Shown here: one piece after another, positions 8,513 to 18,249 of the stretch
How positions within the stretch are numbered: position 1 is the first letter of the stretch
Layout: every line of letters begins with the position of its first letter
Source of the DNA: an uncultured Oscillospiraceae bacterium
GTDB lineage: Bacteria; Bacillota; Clostridia; Oscillospirales; Acutalibacteraceae
DNA: 64,000 nt
Reading direction: 5' to 3'
Assembly: GCA_949297075.1 (NCBI GenBank)
Contig: CASFRX010000046.1
Location: forward strand, 36,147-100,146
Position numbers and translations under genes: made by a program
Notes under the pieces: model-generated
Seen by the model: only the letters and a program-made list of their open reading frames with translations
Told to the model about the DNA's origin: nothing
The model's database searches: none

Positions 8513-9454
8513 ATGAAATTTATAGATAACAGTGACAAACATTTGATGTCAATCTTACCCGGTGTTATTTCAGAAAAGCTTAACAAAGAAGCTGTTAAAA
8601 TCAAATTTATCGGTGGCGGAAGCTACGGCAGAGTTTATAAAGCAACTCTTTCCGATGGTGAAAGCATTGCAGTCAAGGGTTATAAACTTCAGGGTATGCA
8701 CACTGAAGAAGCCTATCAACTTGATTTTTTATCGAAAAATACAAGTATTAAAATGCCGGAAGTCCTTTTTGCATATGAAGATGATGATACTGCAATTTTA
8801 GCCATGAGCTTTGTTGAGGGGCAAAATGTATTAAATCCCATCTATTTATTAAAAAGCAAAAAACAAAAACAACGATTTGCTGATGAGGTTATTGCAGGTA
8901 TGCTCCAATGGCATTGCGTTACAAATGACAAGTTTGGCTCTTTATCAAATCCGACCTATGATAGCTGGTATGATTATTATAAAACAGAAAAACAGGAGCC
9001 TTGGCTTAAAGCATTCAACAAATTAAGTGATAACGGAAAATTCAGCAGAAAGAAAATGCAGCTTCTTTATGATGCAACGGAGCTTTTTAACTCTTTGCCT
9101 CAGGAAAACACTACTCCCGTACTTATTCATGCCGACCTTAATATTATGAATATAATGGCTGACACAAAGACATTTATGCTTACTGCTTTTATAGACCCTT
9201 GCGGCAGCATATGGGCAGACAGAGAATACGACCTGTTTCAGCTTCGCAATATGTGGGGCGATGCCTACGGTCTTTATGAAACCTATAAAAGAAAGTATCC
9301 GCTTTCTGAATTTGCTGATTTTAGGGTTGCCTATTACGGTGCAATGCATGAAGTATCAATGAGACTCAAAGGCGGCCATACCATACCTCTTTTGGAAGAC
9401 CTGAATTTTGCACGATTGAAAAAAGAGATGAAAAAAATAAAAGAAAAAATTTAA
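8513..9454 (+). CDS. APH-fold phosphotransferase (kinase), substrate unknown
   Basis: Cytoplasmic kinase-like protein of 313 aa with the aminoglycoside phosphotransferase fold. Visible are a glycine-rich loop GGGSYGRVYKA (about residues 34-44) with the ATP lysine in VKGYK, the catalytic loop HADLNIMN (H206, D208, N213) and the metal-binding FIDP aspartate near 228. The family phosphorylates aminoglycosides, choline, homoserine, fructosamines and others, so a resistance role must not be assumed. ATG 8513 is preceded by AAGGAG at eight bases; a TTG one codon earlier is less likely. The gene is visibly more AT-rich than its neighbours and is flanked by two copies of a small palindromic element, suggesting acquisition as a unit. 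Confidence 0.82.
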   Translation: MKFIDNSDKHLMSILPGVISEKLNKEAVKIKFIGGGSYGRVYKATLSDGESIAVKGYKLQGMHTEEAYQLDFLSKNTSIKMPEVLFAYEDDDTAILAMSFVEGQNVLNPIYLLKSKKQKQRFADEVIAGMLQWHCVTNDKFGSLSNPTYDSWYDYYKTEKQEPWLKAFNKLSDNGKFSRKKMQLLYDATELFNSLPQENTTPVLIHADLNIMNIMADTKTFMLTAFIDPCGSIWADREYDLFQLRNMWGDAYGLYETYKRKYPLSEFADFRVAYYGAMHEVSMRLKGGHTIPLLEDLNFARLKKEMKKIKEKI

Positions 9455-9471
9455 TTCTATCTGCTTTTTTA

Positions 9472-9499
9472 TACGCACAGGGAACCGTCCCTTGTGCAC
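9472..9499. repeat. Palindromic element, copy 2 (right of APH gene)
   Basis: GCACAGGGA and TCCCTTGTGC form a bulged hairpin around ACCG. It shares the core GCACAGGGAACCGTCCC with the copy at 8413-8441, in the same orientation, so the kinase gene lies between direct copies. Confidence 0.7.
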
Positions 9500-9526
9500 A
9501 CTGCTTGCCGAAAAATGATTTCCCGA

Positions 9527-9566
9527 AAAGCTAAAGCCTCCGGATAGTCCGGAGGCTTTAGCTTTT
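9527..9566. terminator. Bidirectional terminator
   Basis: AAAAGCTAAAGCCTCCGGA (9527-9545) pairs perfectly with TCCGGAGGCTTTAGCTTTT (9548-9566). The A and T tracts at both edges allow termination of the kinase gene and of the convergent SulP gene. Confidence 0.9.
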
Positions 9567-9576
9567 GGCGTTTATG

Positions 9577-11227
9577 CTATTTTGCTGCTGCCGTTGTGAG
9601 CTGAGATGCTCTTTCAAGGGCGGCGTCAATATGCTCGCATATGTTTTCTTCGCCGATTTCGTTTAACAAGCCTGATTTTTTGAGTGCTTCCATTGGCTGT
9701 TCGTTGACATGGGAAAGCACAAGGGTTGAGCCTTTTTTTCGGCAGACCTTAATGAGCTGTTCAATGCTGTGTATGCCTGTTGCATCAATGGCCGGCACGC
9801 TTCTCATTCTCAGAACGATAACATTTTTATTTGCTCTCTTTATAACATCGGCAATTTTTGTTGAAGCACCGAAGAATATGGGGCCTGTAATCTCGTAAAC
9901 CATAGTGCCTTCGGGGATTACTTTCAGGGATATATTGTCGATATCCGTGCTTTCGTCAATTTCTTTCCAGCCGTAAGCATCGGTAACATCGCTCATGCGT
10001 TTCATAAACATTACGGTTGCAAGAATTATGCCGACTATGATTGCAACAACAAGGTCAAACGCAACTGTCAGCACAAAGGTTACGATAAGCACAAGGGCAT
10101 CGCTCTTGGGAGCGCGCTTGATAATTGAAGTAAATTCTCTCCATTCGCTCATGTTGTAGGCAACAACGAAAAGGATAGCAGCAATGGTGGGCATGGGAAT
10201 GAGCGAAGCAAAGGGCATGAGCACAACGAGAACAAGCAAAAGAACAACTGCGTGAACCATGCCTGCTACGGGAGTACGGCCGCTGTTTTTGATGTTGGCG
10301 GCTGTTCTTGCGATTGCGCCTGTTGCGGGAATACCGCCGAAGAGAGCGGAAGCAATGTTACCGGCGCCTTGAGCGACAAGCTCCATATTGGAGTTGTGGC
10401 GGCTGCCTGTCATTCCGTCTGCTACAACACAGCTCAGCAGGCTCTCTACCGCTGCAAGAACTGCGATTGTGAATGCGTCGGGAAGTATTGATTTAACTGC
10501 ATCAACGGAAAATTCGGGCATGACAAATTTCGGCAAATCCGATGAAATAGTGTAGAGGTCGCCGATGGTGTTTACATCCATGTTGAGCAGCTTAACAAGA
10601 GCGGCGCTGATTATGATTGCAAAAATTGAGGGGGGGAATACGCTTAATAAATTTCGGGAAGATAATGAGGATAGCCAGAGAAACGGCGCCGATAACAAAC
10701 GCCTGCCAGTTGAAGGTGGCAATACAGCTTACAACCTCTTTGAGCTTATCTATTGTTTCAATGGGGGAGTTTTTAAATGTAAGTCCCATGAAATCCTTGA
10801 GCTGACCGATTACAAGGGTAATTGCAATACCCGTTGTGAAGCCTGTTGTGATTGTATAGGGAATGAACTTAATAAGGCTGCCGAGCTTGAATAAGCCCAT
10901 TACAACGAGGAGAATACCTGCGATTATTGTAGCGAGAGCAAGTCCGCCGATTCCGTTTTTGGCAATTATGCCTGCAACGATTGTTGCAAAGGCGGCTGTA
11001 GGGCCTGCAATTTGCACGCGGCTTCCGCCTAAGAATGATATTACGAAGCCTGCGATAATTGCGGTGTATAAGCCCTGATCAGGTGTAACTCCCGAAGCGA
11101 GAGCAAGCGCAATGGAAAGGGGGAGCGCAATTATGGCAACGATGAGACCGGCGGTTAAATCCTTGACAAATTGCTCTTTGGTGTAGCTTTTCATGCATGA
11201 AAAAAGCTTTGGCTTAAATTCTTTCAT
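9577..11227 (-). pseudogene. SulP/STAS anion transporter, broken by one-base insertion
   Basis: A SulP-family permease (sulfate, bicarbonate or dicarboxylate transport) split into two frames. The first 210 residues (11227 down to about 10640) carry the membrane start TAGLIVAIIALPLSIALALA and run to FIKRIPP. The rest (to 9577), from SIFAIIISAALVKL onward, includes the remaining helices and a C-terminal STAS domain (VPAIDATGIHSIEQL). The break is at a run of seven C on the minus strand (10630-10636); six would restore one protein of about 550 aa, normal for the family. I start at ATG 11227 because AAAGGGG precedes it. The cause may be a real mutation, phase variation by slippage, or a sequencing error; the rest of both halves looks intact. 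Confidence 0.85.
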
Positions 11228-11396
11228 TTTTTTACCCCTTTTATACCTCAAATCCGTGTTTCGCTGTACAATTATAGACTTGTCGGAGTTCAGTTTCAAG
11301 GCGAAAAACTAAATTCCGGAGATTTCTATGTTTTGTAACAATATAACAAAATGAAAGTAGGATTTTTGTAAACTTTCCCCATGGGTTTATTAATGC

Positions 11397-11425
11397 TTTA
11401 CGGAAACTTAGTTTTGTGGTAAAAT
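11397..11425 (+). promoter_or_regulatory. Promoter of the DUF4434-like gene
   Basis: TTTACG (11397-11402) and TAAAAT (11420-11425) with a 17-base spacer, about 37 bases before the start codon. Confidence 0.55.
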
Positions 11426-11462
11426 TAAAAAATATAGGTACATAGACGAGGAGGCATAATAA

Positions 11463-12815
11463 ATGTTCGCATTACTTAAAAATTTCTTTGTTTCCCTTCT
11501 GGCGCTTATTACCGCCGCCGCTCCTTTCGGCAAACCCGAATTGCCTGAGCGCAAATGTGCGCCCGAATTTACGGGCACTTTTGTTCAGTCCTGGATGAGC
11601 AGCGGCTGGGATGATGAACGCTGGGCAGAAGAGGTTGAAGCCATGCAGGCTGACGGTGTGGAATACCTCGTTTTGCAGGATTTGGCAAATATGGATGCCG
11701 ACGGCAACTGGACGATTTATTATAACAGCACTGTATCTGCTTTTGAAAATGCGGCTTTTGGCGGCGATGTTTTAAATGCGGCTCTCAAAGCCTGTGAGGG
11801 AAGCGGAATAAAGGTTTTTGCAGGGCTCACGATGTTTGACTCTTTCTGGCTTTTGGGTAACTTCACAGGGGATTACGAAAAGGTCTGCAGAATTACTGCC
11901 GATATGGTGGGGGATATTGCGTCGGGCTATTCCTCCCCGGCTCTTTACGGCTGGTATTTCACCCTCGAAATCAATAATCAGATTAACTGCGGTTCCATTA
12001 TGCCGAAAATGACAGAGGGCTTAAACCTTGTTCTTGCCAAGGCAAGCGAGGTCGCTCCCGGTATGCCCCTTATGATAAGCCCATACACAGCGGGTTATCT
12101 CTCCTTAGGTGATGCCTCCACCTATGCGCAGTGGCTGACATTTTTCGAGCTGACAAAATTCAGAGACGGTGATATTGTCGCTCCACAGGATGCTCTGGGA
12201 GCTGATTGGATTGAAGAAGACGACCTTGTCAAAATTTGGGAAACCTATTCAAATGCGGCAAAAAGAGCAAAGGCTGATATTAAGCTTTGGGCCAACTGCG
12301 AAAACTTCGATATTGCAATAGGTCCGGGTGCCCTTGCAGGCACGGCTTTAAGGCCTCAAACAGAAAATATAGAATCCGTTACCGCCTGCTTGGATAGGTT
12401 TGTCAGGCAAATGGATATTGCTTCACGCTACTGCGAGAATATAATCACCTTTTCTTATTCCCATTATTTCAGTCCTAACTTAGTTAAGCCTTTCTATATG
12501 GAAACCTATCACAATTATGTTGAAAACGGCTATGTTTTGGAAAAAGAAAAGCCTGTTTTGCCCGATGCGTTTACAAAAACCGCAGGGGAAAACGGCGTTG
12601 AGCTGAATTGGCAGGCGGCTGAGGATAATTTCGGCGTTGCCTATTACCGCATTTGCAAAAACGGCGAGTTTTTACATAGAGTCGAGATGTATAAGTGGGA
12701 TTATCCCATGAGCTTTACCGATGAAAACGGCATGGTTTCCGATGAATATACCCTCGTGGCAGTGGATGCCGCAGGCAATATGAGCGATACGGTAATATGC
12801 GTTGAATCGATTTAA
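11463..12815 (+). CDS. Secreted DUF4434-like TIM-barrel protein
   Basis: A 450-aa exported protein with a short signal peptide (KNFFVSLLALITAAAPFG) and no lipobox. The body starts GTFVQSWMSSGWDDERWAEEVEAMQADGVEYLVLQD and contains LYGWYFTLEINNQ, features of the DUF4434 group of glycoside-hydrolase-like barrels. The last 90 residues, from about LPDAFTKTAGENGVELNWQAAEDNFGVAYYRI, look like a fibronectin-III-type domain. The function is probably carbohydrate binding or cleavage outside the cell, but no activity has been shown for the group that I can cite. ATG 11463 follows GAGGAGGCATAATA. It stands alone, with its own promoter. Confidence 0.72.
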   Translation: MFALLKNFFVSLLALITAAAPFGKPELPERKCAPEFTGTFVQSWMSSGWDDERWAEEVEAMQADGVEYLVLQDLANMDADGNWTIYYNSTVSAFENAAFGGDVLNAALKACEGSGIKVFAGLTMFDSFWLLGNFTGDYEKVCRITADMVGDIASGYSSPALYGWYFTLEINNQINCGSIMPKMTEGLNLVLAKASEVAPGMPLMISPYTAGYLSLGDASTYAQWLTFFELTKFRDGDIVAPQDALGADWIEEDDLVKIWETYSNAAKRAKADIKLWANCENFDIAIGPGALAGTALRPQTENIESVTACLDRFVRQMDIASRYCENIITFSYSHYFSPNLVKPFYMETYHNYVENGYVLEKEKPVLPDAFTKTAGENGVELNWQAAEDNFGVAYYRICKNGEFLHRVEMYKWDYPMSFTDENGMVSDEYTLVAVDAAGNMSDTVICVESI

Positions 12816-12848
12816 AGTTACATTTAAATAAACTATAGTACAAAAAAC

Positions 12849-12876
12849 TTGACATTTGCTCATTTTTTAATATAAT
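12849..12876 (+). promoter_or_regulatory. Promoter of the GH3-family gene
   Basis: Perfect TTGACA (12849-12854) and TATAAT (12871-12876) with a 16-base spacer, 46 bases before the start codon. Probably strong. Confidence 0.75.
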
Positions 12877-12921
12877 TTGAAGTGATTGTTAATAAAATAT
12901 TAATATGGGAAGTGAAGGCTA

Positions 12922-14655
12922 ATGGCATCTTTTTCAGATATCGGTGTGCTTCTCGGCGATGTTTCCCTTGCTGAGATCAGACACTACACAAAAGACCCTA
13001 TGAAGGCTCAGAACATGACTCTGAGAAAAATTCTTCGCAGAAACAAGAACTGCGAGCTCGGTAAGAAATATCACTTCAAAGACATAAAGACTATTGAAGA
13101 TTATCAGAAGATGGTTCCCCTTTCAAGCTATGAGGATTATGCGCCCTATGTTGAGCGCATGATACATAACAAAGAAAAGAACCTTATGTTCACAGGCTGG
13201 AATGTGCGTTACTGCTCCTCTTCGGGCAGTGTAGGCAAGCCGAAGATTTTGCCAAAGGGCGTTAAAGACCTTTGGAATATGCAGTGTATAGGCTTCTCCT
13301 GCACTGTTGCAACCGCTTATCATCATCTTAAAAAGCACGGCGTCAGGATGCCCCCTCAGATGGGTCCCATTGTTCTCATTCTCACAGGTCATCGCCTTGA
13401 GGACGGCAAAATGTGCAACGGCGCAGGTCAGGTGCCTCTGACCTATCTCAAGCCCATCACTCCTTTCTTCTGCACATCGCCAACCTCTTTGCTCTATCCT
13501 GAGCATGAGGATCTCATTGATACATCTTATCTTCAGCTTCGTTTTGCGCTGGAGAACAGAAAGGTCAGCTACATCGGCGCCCTTGTTATCACCTTGGGCA
13601 CAACTATGTTTGATTACCTTGAGGAAAATTGGGAAATGCTCTGCGACGATATCGAAAAGGGCATAATCAACCCCAATATCAAAATTACACCGGACCTCAA
13701 AAAAGAATACTCCAAGAAACTCAAGCCCAACCCCAAGCGTGCGGCTGAGCTGAGAAAAGAATTTGAAAAGGGCTTTGAAACTCCTATCGGTCCGAGAATT
13801 TGGCCGAGACTCACCTGGGCATACGGCATGATAGGCTCTAACCTCAAGGTTTATGTGGAAAAGTTCCGCCGTTCCGTTGGCAATATTCCGCTTCACAATA
13901 TGGGCTTTGCCGCCGCAGAGGGCTTCTTCTCAATGGCAACAGAGCTGGATGTTGATGACGGCGTTCTTCTCCCTCAGTGCCTGTTCTTCGAGTTCCTGCC
14001 CGTTGATGACGACGCTGAGGACGGCAATGAAGAGGTAACGCCTCTCCTTATTGACCAGCTTGAAATCGGCAAAAAATACGAGATTATTGTTTCTAACTTC
14101 TCCGGCCTTTACAGATACCGTATGGAGGATGTTGTCAAAGTCACAAGAATGTTCAACAACACTCCTCAGATTGAGTTCCTTTACAGACGCAATCTCGGTA
14201 TGAACATTGCCAACGAAAAGACTACCACAGAGATGGTTGATATGGCGGCTAAGCAAACAGCCGAAGAAATGGGCAACGAATTTGTCGGTCACAGCCTGTA
14301 TGCCGATTATTCAACCAATCCTCCCCGCTACTGTATGCTTGCAGAGCCTGTTAAGCCTGTCAGCGAGGAAGACAGACAGAAATATATTGATATCCTTGAT
14401 GAAAAATTTAAGGCATTTAACGAAAAATATTTCAAATATCGCCGTTGGGGCATGATTAACAGACCTGAGGTTCTCTTCCTTAAGCCCAAGACCTATTGGG
14501 ATTACCGGGAAATGCTTCGCGGACAGGGCAAGGTTCTCAACCAGATTAAGCCCGTAACCATTATCAACAGCGAGGAAAGATGCGAATTTTTCTTCTCCCA
14601 TGTTGCTACTCAAACCGAGCTGCCCTATAAGTGCAAAGAAACAAATAAGCAATAA
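12922..14655 (+). CDS. GH3-family acyl-adenylate-forming enzyme
   Basis: Cytoplasmic protein of 577 aa of the GH3 family, named for plant auxin-responsive enzymes that adenylate carboxylic acids and join them to amino acids. The ATP-binding loop is CSSSGSVGKPK (about residues 97-107; the plant consensus is SSGTS-GxxK). A second region, NFSGLYRYRMEDVVKV, matches the family's YRxGD-like motif but with ED in place of GD. The C-terminal part has RRNLGMNIANEKTTTEM, typical of the small mobile domain. The substrate in bacteria is unknown. The gene has its own strong promoter and a following terminator, so it is monocistronic. Confidence 0.82.
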   Translation: MASFSDIGVLLGDVSLAEIRHYTKDPMKAQNMTLRKILRRNKNCELGKKYHFKDIKTIEDYQKMVPLSSYEDYAPYVERMIHNKEKNLMFTGWNVRYCSSSGSVGKPKILPKGVKDLWNMQCIGFSCTVATAYHHLKKHGVRMPPQMGPIVLILTGHRLEDGKMCNGAGQVPLTYLKPITPFFCTSPTSLLYPEHEDLIDTSYLQLRFALENRKVSYIGALVITLGTTMFDYLEENWEMLCDDIEKGIINPNIKITPDLKKEYSKKLKPNPKRAAELRKEFEKGFETPIGPRIWPRLTWAYGMIGSNLKVYVEKFRRSVGNIPLHNMGFAAAEGFFSMATELDVDDGVLLPQCLFFEFLPVDDDAEDGNEEVTPLLIDQLEIGKKYEIIVSNFSGLYRYRMEDVVKVTRMFNNTPQIEFLYRRNLGMNIANEKTTTEMVDMAAKQTAEEMGNEFVGHSLYADYSTNPPRYCMLAEPVKPVSEEDRQKYIDILDEKFKAFNEKYFKYRRWGMINRPEVLFLKPKTYWDYREMLRGQGKVLNQIKPVTIINSEERCEFFFSHVATQTELPYKCKETNKQ

Positions 14656-14662
14656 CGAGATA

Positions 14663-14703
14663 AGCGCAGCGGGTTTGTTTACGGCTCGTTGCGCTGCTTT
14701 TTG
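14663..14703 (+). terminator. Terminator after the GH3-family gene
   Basis: AGCGCAGCG (14663-14671) pairs with CGTTGCGCT (14687-14695), followed by a T-rich stretch to 14702. Confidence 0.72.
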
Positions 14704-14713
14704 CGCTTTTCCC

Positions 14714-14742
14714 TTTACACTAATTGCAATTTATGTTAAAAT
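14714..14742 (+). promoter_or_regulatory. Promoter of azlCD
   Basis: TTTACA (14714-14719) and TAAAAT (14737-14742), spacer 17 bases, about 29 bases before the azlC start. Confidence 0.6.
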
Positions 14743-14770
14743 AACAATCGATTGGTGAAAAGAGGAATAT

Positions 14771-15496
14771 TTGAAAATGAAGAAAAAAACTGTCAGAGCG
14801 GCGTTTATAAAGTCTTTGCCGGTTTGTGCAGGTTATGTTGTGCTGGGCATCGGCTTCGGCGTGCCGCTGGCTAAGGTTGGCTACGGCCTGCTGTGGGCTT
14901 TTGCAATGAGCCTGACCATGTATGCAGGCTCCATGCAATATGTTGCGGTCAATCTGCTTGCAGGCGGTGCTTCCCTTATAACAACGGCAATAACAACCTT
15001 GCTTGTGCAGGCGAGACACCTTTTTTACGGCATATCTATGATTGATAAATATAAAGACGCAGGATGGAAAAAGCTTTATCTTGCTTTTTCTCTGACCGAT
15101 GAAACTTATTCCCTGCTGTGCGACGGTAAATATCCCGAATATGCGGATAAGCATCTTTACTGCTTCCTCGTTTCGCTTTTTAACCAATGCTATTGGATTT
15201 TCGGCTGTGTAATCGGCAATATAATCGGCACAAATGTGCCCTTTAATTCAAAAGGCATAGAGTTTGCCATGACTGCTCTTTTCGTAACGGTTTTTGTGGA
15301 GCAGTGGAAGAGCGCTAAACAGCATTTGCCTGCAATCATAGGCGTTGCTTCAACGGCGGTTTGTTTGGTAATATTCGGCAAGGAGAATTTTTTAATTCCT
15401 TCAATGGCTGTGGTAACCGTTCTTCTCTTTGCGGTTCGCAAAAAGCTTGAGAGCAGCGAGCCTCCTGCTCAAACGGAGGTGGACGAGAATGAGTAG
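14771..15496 (+). CDS. azlC: AzlC-family exporter subunit
   Basis: Membrane protein of 241 aa of the AzlC family, the large subunit of the AzlCD two-component exporter of branched-chain amino acids and analogues. The opening [26 protein letters not shown] and the segment [14 protein letters not shown] are diagnostic. The start could be TTG 14771 or ATG 14777; AGAGG lies five and eleven bases upstream, respectively, so two residues are uncertain. Its end overlaps azlD by eight bases, implying translational coupling. Confidence 0.9.
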   Translation: MKMKKKTVRAAFIKSLPVCAGYVVLGIGFGVPLAKVGYGLLWAFAMSLTMYAGSMQYVAVNLLAGGASLITTAITTLLVQARHLFYGISMIDKYKDAGWKKLYLAFSLTDETYSLLCDGKYPEYADKHLYCFLVSLFNQCYWIFGCVIGNIIGTNVPFNSKGIEFAMTALFVTVFVEQWKSAKQHLPAIIGVASTAVCLVIFGKENFLIPSMAVVTVLLFAVRKKLESSEPPAQTEVDENE

Positions 15497-15824
15497 AGAA
15501 CAGATAATTCATTCCGTGCTTATTGTAGCTGTGTCCGCCGTTATAACAGCATTGCTCAGAGGCCTGCCGTTCGTTATTTTCAGCGCAAACAAAACCCCGA
15601 AGTTTGTTTTGTTCCTGGGCAAATATCTGCCCTTTGCGGTTATAGGTATGCTGGTGGTTTATTGCCTTAAGGATGCTTCGTTTACCGCAATGCCCTTTGC
15701 CTTGCCTGAGCTTATTGCTATTGCGGCTGTTGCGCTGATACATTTGTGGAAACGCAACACCTTGCTAAGCGTAGCCGGAGGCACTGTGTTTTATATGTTG
15801 TTGGTACAGTTTGTATTCAAATAA
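15489..15824 (+). CDS. azlD: AzlD-family exporter subunit
   Basis: Small membrane protein of 111 aa with four hydrophobic segments, partner of AzlC in amino-acid export. The AzlD motif [25 protein letters not shown] is present, with [19 protein letters not shown] at the start. I choose ATG 15489, overlapping the azlC stop (15494-15496); an upstream in-frame ATG at 15429 would lie deep inside azlC and has no ribosome site. Length fits the family. Confidence 0.9.
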   Translation: MSREQIIHSVLIVAVSAVITALLRGLPFVIFSANKTPKFVLFLGKYLPFAVIGMLVVYCLKDASFTAMPFALPELIAIAAVALIHLWKRNTLLSVAGGTVFYMLLVQFVFK

Positions 15825-15845
15825 TAACAAAAAGGAGAAATCAAA

Positions 15846-16796
15846 ATGTTAGCAAAACTTTTCACACTTTTATTGGCTGTTTTCTATGCAGTCAATCCCT
15901 ATGTAGCCCCCGGCACATCTGACCCCATTAAGCCCCTCGAAGATGATGTAAAACTAACAGCAGTTGCTTGGGCAGACCCCCAGATTTCAAACTACCTTGT
16001 TGAGCGTCACCCTGTTTTCAGAGCAGCAGCAGAGGATTTAACAAATTCAACTGTTGATATTGATGCTCTCATCTTGGCGGGCGATATTACCGAAAACGGT
16101 CTTCAGTGCGAGTTCGATGAGAGTTACAATTTAATTTCCAAAGCACCTGTTAAGAACTTTATAACCGCTACCGGTAACCACGATATCCGCCTTAGACTCT
16201 ATTCTCAGAGCCTTGCCCGTTTTGCCGATTTCACAAATAAGCTTAATGCTAATGCAGGCAGTGAGCTTAAAATTGATAAGATGAGTTATTCCTATGCAGT
16301 TAACGGCTATACTTTCATCGTGCTCGGCTCAGACAGAACTGAGTTTGAGGAAGCTTATATAAGCCCGGAACAGCTTGCATGGCTCGATAGCTCCCTTGAT
16401 GCTTGCAAGGATAGCGGCAACCCTGTTTTCGTAGTTTTGCATCAGACTCTTAAAGATACCCACGGTCTTCCGGATACATGGGGCAGCCCCATTCCCGGCG
16501 GCTCAGTAGGTGCGCAGTCAGATGATATTTATAACATTCTCAATAAGCATAGCAATGTTATCCTGATTACAGGTCATATGCACACAGGCATGGGTCAGTA
16601 TACATATGAAAAGGTAGGTAACTTCCATTCAGTAAACCTTCCTTCAACAACAATCAAGAATAAGGACGGCGAATATAACGGCCCCGGTATTGGTTACATG
16701 ATGGAAGTTTATGAGGGAAAGGTCGTTTTCAGGGGCAGAGATTTTGCTAAGGGCGAATATGTACCTGAGCAGGATTTCACAATCGAAATAGGCTGA
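15846..16796 (+). CDS. Secreted calcineurin-like metallophosphoesterase
   Basis: Exported protein of 316 aa with an N-terminal signal peptide (AKLFTLLLAVFYAVNPYV). It has the dinuclear-metal motif series of the family in order: WADPQ (usually DxH, here D-P-Q), LAGDITENG, TGNHD, VVLHQ and ITGHMHTG. The first motif has glutamine where histidine is usual, as in some relatives of this fold. The target may be a phosphodiester or phosphomonoester outside the membrane. ATG 15846 follows AAAGGAGAAA. It lies 21 bases after azlD and may share its transcript, but no functional link is evident. Confidence 0.82.
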   Translation: MLAKLFTLLLAVFYAVNPYVAPGTSDPIKPLEDDVKLTAVAWADPQISNYLVERHPVFRAAAEDLTNSTVDIDALILAGDITENGLQCEFDESYNLISKAPVKNFITATGNHDIRLRLYSQSLARFADFTNKLNANAGSELKIDKMSYSYAVNGYTFIVLGSDRTEFEEAYISPEQLAWLDSSLDACKDSGNPVFVVLHQTLKDTHGLPDTWGSPIPGGSVGAQSDDIYNILNKHSNVILITGHMHTGMGQYTYEKVGNFHSVNLPSTTIKNKDGEYNGPGIGYMMEVYEGKVVFRGRDFAKGEYVPEQDFTIEIG

Positions 16797-16821
16797 ATTA
16801 ATACGAAATTCTAAAAATTAT

Positions 16822-16855
16822 GGGCTGTGACTTTTGTGTCACAGCCCTGTTTTAG
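16822..16855. terminator. Terminator between the phosphoesterase and DUF711 genes
   Basis: GGGCTGTGAC (16822-16831) pairs with GTCACAGCCC (16838-16847), followed by TGTTTTAG. The convergent DUF711 gene ends nearby on the other strand. Confidence 0.82.
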
Positions 16856-16875
16856 TTTACATTGTTAATTTAAAT

Positions 16876-18231
16876 TTAGTTCTTAAGACTTTGCACCGGT
16901 GCCGGGATTCTGCCGCCGCGGCTGATAAATTTGGCAGGGGAAATCATGCTTATATCCATAACGGGGCCGCCACCGAGAAGACCGCCGAAATCAAGCTCAT
17001 CACCTACGGCTTTGCCTATTGCGGGAATTACACGAACAGCGGTAGTTTTGCTGTTTATCATGCCGATTGCGGCTTCGTCTGCAATAATTGCGGAGATAAC
17101 CTCTGCGGGTGTGTCGCCCGGAATATTAATCATATCAAGGCCAACGGAGCAAACAGCAGTCATAGCCTCAAGACGCTCGATGTTGAGCGCACCGCTTCTT
17201 GCCGCATCTATCATGCCTGCGTCTTCGGTTACGGGGATGAATGCGCCGGAAAGGCCGCCCACATGGGAGGAAGCCATAATGCCGCCTTTCTTAACTGCAT
17301 CATTGAGCAGGGCAAGCGCCGCAGTTGTGCCGTGGCAGCCGCACTGAGCAAGACCCATTTCTTCGAGAATGTGGGCAACGGAATCGCCGACTGCCGGAGT
17401 CGGGGCAAGGGAGAGGTCAACAATGCCGAAAGGCACATTGAGCCTGCGTGAAGCCTCACGGGCAACAAGCTGACCTACACGGGTAATTTTGAATGCAGTT
17501 TTCTTAACAACATCGGCAACATCTGTCAAGTTGCCGTCGGGAATTTTCTTGAGAGCGTTGCTTACAACACCGGGGCCTGAAACGCCGACATTGATTACGC
17601 AGTCCGGTTCACCTGCGCCGTGAAATGCGCCTGCCATAAAGGGATTATCTTCGGGAGCGTTGCAGAAAACAACTAACTTTGCAGGGCCGATACAGCCCTT
17701 GTCTGCGGTAGCCTTTGCGGCTTCAACAACAATCTGACCCATGAAGGAAACGGCGTCCATGTTGATGCCTGCCTTTGTGGAGCCTATGTTTACGCTGGAG
17801 CAAATATGCTCGGTGGTGGCAAGAGCTTCGGGAATGCTACGGATAAGAGCTTCATCTCCTGCGGCAAAGCCTTTTTGCACAAGGGCTGAATAGCCGCCTA
17901 TGAAGTTAACGCCAACAGTTTGAGCGGCTTTTTCAAGAGCTTTCGCATATTCAACGGGGTTGCCGCCTGAGCAAGCGGAAATCATAGCGATGGGGGTAAC
18001 GGAAATTCGCTTGTTGATAATGGGAATGCCGTATTCCTTTTCGATTTGCTCACCTGTGCTGACAAGGTTTTCCGATTTACGGGTTATTTTATCGTAAATC
18101 TTTTCGCAGCTGCGTTTAATATCGCTGTCGCAGCAGTCGAGCAGGGATATGCCCATGGTAATTGTGCGTATGTCGAGGTGCTCCTCCTCAATCATAGCAA
18201 TAGTTTCGAGAATGTCGCCTGTGTTCATCAT
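16876..18231 (-). CDS. DUF711/UPF0210 family protein
   Basis: Cytoplasmic protein of 451 aa (UPF0210, also called PFL family, DUF711). The start [33 protein letters not shown] and the glycine-rich middle ([24 protein letters not shown]) are typical. The fold is related to glycyl-radical enzymes, but no activity is established. The product is paired with an upstream ACT-domain gene 18 bases before it, the arrangement seen in many Firmicutes; the ACT protein may be its regulatory partner. The first of two Met codons is used here; the second is equally possible. Confidence 0.9.
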   Translation of the reverse strand: MMNTGDILETIAMIEEEHLDIRTITMGISLLDCCDSDIKRSCEKIYDKITRKSENLVSTGEQIEKEYGIPIINKRISVTPIAMISACSGGNPVEYAKALEKAAQTVGVNFIGGYSALVQKGFAAGDEALIRSIPEALATTEHICSSVNIGSTKAGINMDAVSFMGQIVVEAAKATADKGCIGPAKLVVFCNAPEDNPFMAGAFHGAGEPDCVINVGVSGPGVVSNALKKIPDGNLTDVADVVKKTAFKITRVGQLVAREASRRLNVPFGIVDLSLAPTPAVGDSVAHILEEMGLAQCGCHGTTAALALLNDAVKKGGIMASSHVGGLSGAFIPVTEDAGMIDAARSGALNIERLEAMTAVCSVGLDMINIPGDTPAEVISAIIADEAAIGMINSKTTAVRVIPAIGKAVGDELDFGGLLGGGPVMDISMISPAKFISRGGRIPAPVQSLKN

Positions 18232-18249
18232 AAGTCAAAAACCGCCTTC

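Noticed and set aside
8513..9454. Calling the APH-fold kinase an aminoglycoside-resistance gene
   Set aside because: The catalytic motifs define only the fold; no feature points to aminoglycosides, and the family has many other substrates.
9577..11299. SulP region as two separate genes
   Set aside because: The first half ends in mid-helix and the second lacks a start signal; one C fewer in the run joins them in one normal-length protein.
13123..13896. Antisense open frame in the GH3-family gene
   Set aside because: No ribosome site and no recognisable protein; the plus-strand gene is clear.
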